A stretch of 64,000 nucleotides of DNA from Patella vulgata (Eukaryota > Mollusca > Gastropoda > Patellidae): contig NC_065883.2 of assembly GCF_932274485.2 (NCBI RefSeq), forward strand, positions 15,622,222-15,686,221, given 5' to 3'. The notes under the pieces are model-generated. The model was given only the letters and a program-made list of their open reading frames with translations. It searched no databases and was not told the DNA's origin. Both the position numbers and the translations under genes were made by a program. Every line of letters begins with the position of its first letter. Within the stretch, counting starts at the first letter, position 1. Of the stretch, positions 56,949-64,000 are shown piece after piece.

Positions 56949-59900
56949 ATGTTTCGGGGAGACTTTGTAGACGAGTACAAAAGTAAAGTTGAATGTAACC
57001 TAAATAAGTTGAGGGAAGCAGCAGATAGTGACGATGTAGTAGAGAATCCATACTTTCCAGATTTTAAAGTAAGTCCAAGGATGTCGGCAATGATTTCACT
57101 TATAAAAGATACCAAGAGTATTTACTATGCTTCATGTTTGGAGGAATCTGAACAAGAGAAACACCAACAAGAAATAGCCGACTACATCAGTGAAAATAAA
57201 CAGATCCTGGGAGTTCTGTGTGATATTGTTGTGGATCCGCCTAAGCCAAGCTGTCCTTTTATTGGCGAGTTGCAGATGATGTCACTATGGCTGGTGCTGA
57301 ACCTTACGGACGAATCGGAGAATTTGTGTGAAGCTGTTTGTCAAATACCAGAATATCTTGGCTATTTAAAAGGCATTTTGGATAATAATGAACCCGATGA
57401 TGACGAAATGTCAGATGTAAGTGTGAAATTATTGAAATACCATTATATTTTACTGTTCATGTAGTAAGGGGTTCTTAACAGCGGCCACCACGTATTCGGG
57501 ACATCAGGGGCCGGTTGCTCAAAGCTCCGCTATCTTTTAAAGATCCGTCAACATGGAGTTAACGGATCGTTAACTTTTAACGGGGAGAAAGGTTGTTGCT
57601 GGAAGCCCCGTTAACTTTAACGTGTAGTTAACTTGGCGTTATATTTAACGGAGGTGTTGGGCGCCGTTATCTGTTTAATGATGGCATTAGTTGCCTGTAG
57701 CAAAAAGTCATAGATTGCCTATGTAATTTTCTATAGAACATTCTAAAGGATTGGGCGATGAAATTCTATACTATTTACTGAGTTTTGTTGGCCTGTAAGA
57801 AATAATGGCCCCATAATTCTGTAGTGCAAATCCCATAAATATTCCTACAGATTTATGCTAAAATTTCTAAAGGAAAAATTAAAGTATTCTACAGTGTTTT
57901 CTGTAGTAAATTCTAGTTATCATTTTGTCTTTAATCAAGTTTTGTGAACAGAATGCACAGTTAGTTGCCTAACTGTCTTCAATTTAGGCGGAAATTACGC
58001 CGTAAAAAAATTTTTTTTTTTCACTTGAAGAAATATTCGTTTGAAAAGTTTAATACATAGTTTTTGCCAAAATAAATAACCAGATGGATAGAGTACAAGC
58101 TAAAAAAACGATCATTCCTAAATCGGGGGACATAATCCAGGAAGTGGTGGTCCAATATTCGCAAATATCAAAATCAATATTTTAAATTTCATTAAAATCA
58201 GATAAGAATTCTGACCTCTAGTCCACAACCTTGGTATTACATTCTTTTACACTATTTGCGTACAAGGAGCGGCCATTTTGTCGGGCAGGTCGGTCTTATT
58301 TTCTCCTCATTAGGTTGTACCACTGATATACGTAAACGTTTTTTTTAAAATGGGATAAACATTGTGACCTCTGGATTTTTTGTACAACCAGGGGCCATAA
58401 TCCAGGAAGTTACTATCCGATATGCGTGAATAGGAACCGACATATTTTGGATATAAACATATATTTTAAGTTTCATCAAAATCATACAAAATTATTACAT
58501 ACTTTTACACTATTTGCGGCCATTTTGTCGGGCAGTATAGATCCGATTTTTACGAAATCATATCAAGGTGTAACGATGATATATTTAAACGATTTAAAAA
58601 ATCGGATAAAAATTGTGACATATAGAGTGTCAAGCTGAAATCGCATTTTATTTCGTGCAATTAGGGGTCATAATCCAGGAACTTGTCTGATATGCAAATG
58701 GGTCATTCCATGTCAAGTGGACAAAATTTCGGAAAGTTGGGAACAAGGTGTAGCCTTGGTTATATTAACCAGTGAAGAACCTTGCATCTGGAGATCAAGG
58801 GCTTCTATCATATCCATACCAAGTACAGGAATGCCATTTTCAACATGGACAATACAGGAAGCATGTCGGACTTTGTACTTGACAGTAGCTGTAAACCATT
58901 CAATTGTAGAAATTTTATCTGAAGAATAAGACCTTAAATGCACCAAAGGAAGCTCTAATGGAAACCGTGAGAATGTATTGTAATACATGAGGGTAATACA
59001 TTTATCAATGAGGGTACGGACACTACCGGTATCAACCATCAATGATTTAAGATAATAAAGGCCCCAAATTATTATGCGAATGGTAATAAAAAAAAAGAGT
59101 ATTTTACACATAAAACTTCGTCATGGATGCAGTTCCTTTCACTCAAATCTGTTTCGGATAAATTTAACTGAAAATCCTAAATGTTCGTGTGGTTCGTCAT
59201 CCGAAAACGCAAGGCACTATCTTATAGAATGTAATTTGTTTTATATTGAAAGAAATGAACTTTTCGATTCTTAAGGGGCTTCAGCATCATAACCTTAAAT
59301 ATACTTCTTTGGGGTGATTCTAGTTTAAATACTGACAGTAACGTTTATATCTTTAATCAAGTACAAAAATATATTAAATCAACTAAAAGGTTCAATTGAT
59401 AAATATGTGTAGTGTAGTTTCTTTTTTTTCTATTTGCACAACTGTCAAAATGTGTAGTTTTTTTTTGTTGTTGTTTATTTTTATGTACATAATACTATTA
59501 CGTCGATTTTTTATTCGTAATGGTGAATATTCATATTGAAATTCAAAAGAAGACACTAAATTCCCCAGTGAGATTCTTTGGGAATGTCAAAAAAATTACT
59601 TCCATAAACCAAATATTTAAGAATTTCTCTATAATGGGATTTTTAACTATTTATTATAACATTTATATCCTGCGTCTGTTTTATCCTTAACAATTGTACT
59701 ATTATAACTGTCAATTACACAGTTCGTAACTTTTGCCCCAATCCATTTGTACTTTATTTATGTTCTAGTACAATAAAATATGTTTAACCTAAACCTAAAC
59801 CAATGATTTAGGGATGTCATTTATAAGCAAATGACATTTAGTTGAATTATTAAAGGTACGGGATGTAAGAGTCAAAACAAAAAATTATCTTCGTCAACAT

Positions 59901-60626
59901 GATTAACTGTACTTTGTCCTTGTTTTCGACATTTTCTGCATGTTTCTTTAATAGCACGACATTGTGTACTATTAGTAAGATGCTTAGAAAGTTGAAGTAT
60001 GGTAATGCAGTATCACTATCACTATAGACACCTCATAACTACAGGCTGCCATTCTTAACGCACCGTCTTGAAACTTTGTATACTTATGCCTTATACGCTA
60101 AGGATGTTCCCTATTGTTTTTGCTGTGTGTCCAAATCCTGAATCGCATTTTGAATGTGATGATAAATTCGCAATGTACACCAACAGCTGTCTTAGATAAC
60201 ACAGTAAAGAGTTCCACTCCTAATAGAAATGTGAGTTTAAAGCAACTAAAAACCTGAAAAATATTACTGAATTTATGGTCCGTTACAGCCCCCTTCATTT
60301 CAAATGGCCATATTTCTGCGAGTGTTTGACCTAGACAGGTAAGATTTGTTAGCTTAAGACCTTACACTATATAACATATGTTTTAATAATTTTTGGGAGG
60401 GGGCCATGGTGCCACCATTAGTCTTGTTGCCATGAAATGACCCAAATGCATTTTTTTTAAAAAAAAAATAACAATTATCAATTTTACAGGAAAGAACACT
60501 TCAACGCACAAATTTAAGAACGTGGGAAATATGAAGACGAAACGAAATTTCGGTAACAAGAGGGGGGGGGGGGAAGTGGAATCTTTATTGCTTTGCCTAC
60601 CTTGTAAAACTTTTTGAGTAATTAAA

Positions 60627-60678
<52 letters not shown>

Positions 60679-63440
60679 CTGATGCATTGGTTTATCAGTC
60701 ACCATTTCTCTGTGCTACAAGTCGTTTAAAGATTAAAGATTAAAGCTCATAGCTGCATCGCATGTTTAGTATACTGTTTATTGCTTTTGTTGAAAGTTTA
60801 AAATTTTTATTTTTTACCAGGAAGACAAGAAATGTTTATCTTATGTCATTACGATTGTCAACAACCTTGCAATGGATGACAACAACATTAATGTGTTACG
60901 TAATGAAGATTTTCAAACATCACTAGCAAAATACATAGCAGCTGATGATGATGATACAGCTCTAACTGCTCTTCTTGGTTTGGCTGCTATTATGTCAGAG
61001 GATGAAAACACATCTATCGAAGCTTGTACTTCAAGTATTAGCACTTTAATGGAGGAACTTGAAGAAAGTCTGGACAGTGATGTTCACAGATCAAACAGTG
61101 GTTGGAAAAGCCTTGAATTGGGATCGGGTAAGGCTATTGAATTTTAACAGAAGAATATTACCATTACATTAAGAAACACCATGTGCTATGCATCACAATG
61201 ACATTGGTTTTTTTGTTTTGTTTAATTCAGGAATTCTAAACCTAGCTAGATTTGACGGTAACAAAGCCCTATTTGTGGAAAAAAACTGTTTGCCTAATAT
61301 GTTGAAGATGGCCAATTCCCAGAATTCAAGTGAGCGGGAAAGTATGTTTTTTTTGTTTTCTTTTCAAGCTACATCCACGGTTCGATTCGATAATCTGTGT
61401 CCAGGTTGGGTGGTGTAGGTTTAATCCACTGTTTCAGCATGAATAAAAAATAAACGTGAATGATATGAAATGTCGTTATACTCTGAACATTGCGATGGTT
61501 TGGGTTATTGTTTTGATCCGGGCAACTGACACTGATATCCGATCGTGACAACAGAGCCCACATTCTCAAACCAATTAGAGTCGGTATACTGTTTGTTAAT
61601 AACCTGACATATGTCGCATTCAAAGTAGCTAGACTTGTTCTTAAGGTAAAAAAAAAGCTACGGAAAGGCTGACTTAAGTCCAGCTTAATAGGAGCTTCGC
61701 AAAGTCAAGGATAATTAAATTAACCTGAAACCCGTCTTGATTTACTTCCTAGTTTAGAGTTAACCAGGTATTGATTAATAAACATCATACTATATTTATT
61801 TAGATGGGGCGTACGCATCAAATTATATGATAATTTGATACTGCTGTAAAATGGCATATTGCTTACCGTATAAATAAAAAGATAACTGTATATGTTGTAT
61901 TATACTGATTCCCAACTTTTGTAACGATGGGAGAGATACCACATGTCACTGTTTTTTCATATTGGGTAATTTCCTGGCTCGGATTGCAACACTACAATGA
62001 TCCCATTAAAAAAGATATATATCTGTAATATGCATAAAATGTATTTTATTTGCCAGTTGCCATATTGTGTTTATGGACACTTGCTTTCGACGATGATGTC
62101 AAAAAGAAAATGGTAGATGAGCCCGGACTAATCCATTTTCTGGATGAAAAACGTCAATCATCCGACGACGAAAACAGTGATGAAAAAATAGCTTGTCATA
62201 ATATCCTATGGACTCTACGATACGCTCTTCTAGAATCTGAGGACCACCAATCAATTGGTGGGTATACAAAGATTATTAGTTAGATTCAGATCTTTTGGTT
62301 ATAAAAAATGAAATGAAATGCTTAATGTCCTACTGTTCTGCTCCGACTGAGCTAATGAAGACGGGCATACGCCATACAGTGTGCCAAGGGGGAATTGTTG
62401 CTCGGACAGCAGCGCTACGACCTACTCTTATATCCAACTGCCAAGGGATCTTTAACGTGAATGACCAAACTCTGCCAAAAATATGTGGATCACATACTGA
62501 CAGCCTATTAATTTAAAATGGACAATTAATTAACAACTAATGCAAATCCTGTTGGTTAAAGCTTATTTTAATACTCTGTGACATTATTCATTAGGGTAGA
62601 AGAATACTATCGCCATTTCAAAATTTTCATGATGGTAAATCTCAAACGAGTTCGCTTACCGTGAACGCGATATCGGACATGGTTCTAATTTTAAATTAAT
62701 GGTTATTGCACCGTTTACGGTCAAATTTATGAAATCTTGTAAAGAATAGGATTGTGCTTTCAACATAATTTTAAAACAGTTGGTGAAGCTTTTAAGGAAG
62801 ATACACATTGAATTTCAAAATGTTTGGATCTTAAATATTGAACTGGGGATTTTGTTTATTTAAAACTTGCGCTGTAGGACTTGTTGACAATGCTTGCACG
62901 GACCTATTTGCGTCCGATATTTTCTTAGTTGTGCTGGTTCTTTTTAACATCTGTGCTTAACCAGGATTCTTTTATTCTTTCCATTAGGAAAAAAAATGAC
63001 TGAGGGTGAAAATGAAGATGATGATGATGATGATAGTGATGATAGTGATGATGATGATGATGATAGTGATGATAGTGATGATGATGATGATGAGGATGAG
63101 GATGAGGATGAAAAAGGTGATGGAGATACTGAAGATTTTACAAACGATGCAAGTGAAGACCTAGAAAAACACATAAAGCAACAACATAAAAATCCAACCG
63201 AAAAATTGGAACACTCAAATAAAGATATTGGTCACGTAATGATAAGCTACAATTGGGATAAGCAAGATATGGCGTTGAAAATACGAGACCAACTCAAGTC
63301 CAACAATATAAGAGTATGGATAGACGTTGATGATATGGAAGGGTCAACACTAGACGCCATGGCCAAAGCTGTTGAACAAGCTGAAATCGTGATCATGTGT
63401 ATGTCTCGAAAATACAAAAACAGTGAAAATTGTAGAGCTG
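56949..63440 (+). CDS. ARM-TIR protein, five of six exons (gene B); last exon beyond the window
   Basis: Coding exons are 56949-57416, 60821-61127, 61231-61341, 62057-62257 and 62988-63440. Phases 0,1,1,1,1 equal those of gene A, and exons 2-4 have identical lengths in the two genes (307, 111, 201). The visible part is 513 residues. It shares with gene A the leader acceptor (56901-56902), the N-terminal helices, the ARM helices (ALLGLAAIMSEDEN, LNLARFDGNKALFVEKNCLP, CLWTLAFDDDVKKKMVDEPG) and the TIR start at about residue 445. TIR motifs are HVMISYNWDK, DVDDMEGSTLDAM and SRKYKNSENCRA. The acidic linker is longer than in gene A, a run of Asp, Glu and Ser encoded by GAT/GAC/AGT repeats at 63015-63110. 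The codon of the candidate catalytic Glu is split by the donor at 63441, with its second half outside the window. Intron 1 has taken in a ~2.4 kb block of repeats. The gene looks intact as far as it is visible. Confidence 0.92.
57508..57680 (+). repeat. Possible end of a DNA element (GGCCGGTTGCTCAAAGC)
   Basis: GGGGCCGGTTGCTCAAAGCT is followed by many GTTAACTTTAACG-type words and imperfect inverted pairs (AACGGATCGTTAAC, CCGTTAACTTTAACG). Such 'GGCCGGTTGCTC' starts are common at mobile-element ends in animal genomes, but I found no matching right end here. It lies in intron 1 of gene B. Confidence 0.35.
58060..58710 (+). repeat. Diverged copies of the 180-bp/palindrome family in intron 1 of gene B
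   Basis: At least two decayed units are visible. The first has GTACAAGCTAAAAAAACGAT, GCGGCCATTTTGTCGGGCAG and TGACCTCT. The second has TACAACCAGGGGCCATAATC, TCCGATATGCGTGAAT and GGTGTAACGATGATATA. They are part of an insertion absent from gene A intron 1, whose flanks GAAGAAATATTCGTTTGAAA and CAATTTTACAGGAAAGAACA are conserved. Confidence 0.7.
58713..59060 (-). mobile_element. Ty3/gypsy-type pol fragment (retropepsin region), broken
   Basis: The minus strand encodes a piece with VDTGS near its start and GIPVLGMDMIEALDLQ near its end, the usual marks of a retroviral-type aspartic protease in gypsy-like polyproteins. There is no reverse transcriptase or integrase next to it and no LTR pair. 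It is a fossil fragment inside intron 1 of gene B. Confidence 0.7.
59088..59805 (+). mobile_element. LINE 3' end (C-terminal part of ORF2 plus 3' UTR)
   Basis: The reading IKLRHGCSSFHSNLFRINL, then KCSCGSSSENARHYLIEC, matches the C-terminal Cys/His region of non-LTR retrotransposon polymerases. A second frame continues with LLWGDSSLNTDSNVYIF and KYIKSTKRFN before a stop, the usual end of such proteins, so one frameshift lies between the two parts. A 3' region follows, ending in TAAACC-type short repeats near 59785-59805. The 5' part of the element is absent, as expected from truncated LINE insertion. The clade (Jockey-like or other) is not certain. Confidence 0.75.
60628..60677. repeat. (AT)n microsatellite
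   Basis: About 25 uninterrupted AT dinucleotides lie in intron 1 of gene B, about 145 bp before exon 2. Confidence 0.95.
62308..62467 (-). mobile_element. SINE family 1, tail half, in intron 4 of gene B
   Basis: It has AAATGAAATGCTTAATGTCC, TACTGTTCTGCTCCGACTGA, AAGACGGGCATACGCC and CTGCCAAGGGATCTTTAACG, then stops. The same intron of gene A has no SINE at this place. Confidence 0.8.
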
Positions 63441-63449
63441 GTAAGTATA

Positions 63450-63575
63450 CATTTAACTTATATACGACAGCTCTTGTTATATCATTTAATTTACATACGG
63501 CAGATCTTAGCGTGCCCCTTTAATTTATATACGACAGCTCTTATCATGGTATTTAACTTATATACGACAGCTCTT
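63450..63575 (+). repeat. 33-bp minisatellite in intron 5 of gene B
   Basis: About four copies of the unit seen in gene A (ATTTAACTTATATACGACAG plus CTCTTGTTAT) begin about 10 bp after the donor of the first TIR exon. The copies are more diverged than those in gene A. Confidence 0.85.
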
Positions 63576-63679
63576 GCTTCTTCTTCTATTAACGTTTATC
63601 GTCCGCTTCTACCAATGGTGATATCGCAGACAGTTAGTCTTATTTCATTATGCTTAGCGCACACGCAGGGTTCTTTATT

Positions 63680-63790
63680 GTGGGAGGGAAAAGGAGTACC
63701 CGGGGTAAACCCACGAGGTTCAGAAAGCGCAGCTATCTCCAAGCCACATACGCTCATACCAGGGATCCAAACCACGACCACAAGCCATAT
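63680..63790 (-). mobile_element. SINE family 2-like fragment
   Basis: GTACCCGGGGTAAACCCACG (plus sense) and the mirrored B-box-like GTGGTTTGGATCCC resemble the fragment at 3105-3215. Divergence is high and the head is incomplete. Confidence 0.4.
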
Positions 63791-64000
63791 GTCCACCTTT
63801 TTATTACGGTAAACATAAGATTAAACTATGTTATATGTTTGGAGAGAACTTATATATGGCTTTGCCTGTTGTTCAATCCAATTCAGTTTATTGAATAAAA
63901 TATTTTTTAAAATTACTTCGCCAGGGGTGTACCGGCAAGCTAGAGCTCCCAGCGCGAATCCCTAGATCACTACCCCGAGCCCCACCCCCATGCCACCCCA

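Noticed and set aside
61369-61623. Minus-strand open frame in intron 3 of gene B
   Set aside because: The same intron sequence is shared with gene A (17000-17200) but the frame is not conserved there; it is intron homology, not coding.
62944-63174. Serine-rich open frame antisense to gene B
   Set aside because: It is the complement of the GAT-repeat acidic linker in the fifth coding exon.

Overview
This is animal nuclear DNA: multi-exon genes with GT-AG introns, about 60-65% A+T by eye, and dense in tRNA-derived SINEs, LTR remnants, hAT-like DNA elements, LINE debris and long foldback (inverted) repeats. An ARM-TIR paralogue cluster together with tandem ~145-180 bp repeats points to a lophotrochozoan, most likely a marine mollusc. 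That placement is inference, since nothing here is a taxonomic marker.

Five protein-coding genes can be assembled exon by exon with consistent splice phases. (1) 20-1296 (-): 5' half of an ARM-TIR family gene leaving the window on the left. (2) 5791-7653 (-): a three-exon gene for a 365-residue protein with five 'NWA-WA' repeats that I do not recognise. (3) 11699-21445 (+): a complete six-exon ARM-TIR gene, 556 residues. (4) 23150-30231 (-): a complete ten-coding-exon RhoBTB-type gene, 599 residues, with a Rac-like GTPase, two BTB domains and a C-terminal CaaX box. (5) 56949-63440 (+): a second ARM-TIR gene, lacking only its last exon, which lies beyond the right edge. Genes 3 and 5 are close paralogues with the same intron positions and phases. 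Gene 1 shares the first intron positions but is more diverged and opposite in strand.

Layout: 0-1.3 kb ARM-TIR gene C; 1.3-5.8 kb repeats; 5.8-7.7 kb NWA-repeat gene; 7.7-11.65 kb a divergent intergenic stretch; 11.7-21.4 kb ARM-TIR gene A, whose introns hold a tandem array, a solo LTR with a hAT element inside it, and a 33-bp minisatellite; 21.4-23.1 kb a convergent gap; 23.1-30.2 kb RhoBTB-like gene; 30.2-56.9 kb a ~26 kb stretch without a recognisable gene, made largely of mobile elements and three of the window's four long palindromes, plus one more near 33-34 kb; 56.9-63.4 kb ARM-TIR gene B.

Biology: the TIR domains carry an S-x-x-Y-x-x-S-x-x-C-x-x-E motif like that of enzymatic (NAD+-cleaving) TIR domains, and ARM-TIR is also the order seen in SARM1. 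The cluster may therefore be a local expansion of innate-immune or NADase-type ARM-TIR proteins. Comparing the A and B paralogues shows which mobile elements arrived after duplication and gives an exact empty site for one LTR insertion.
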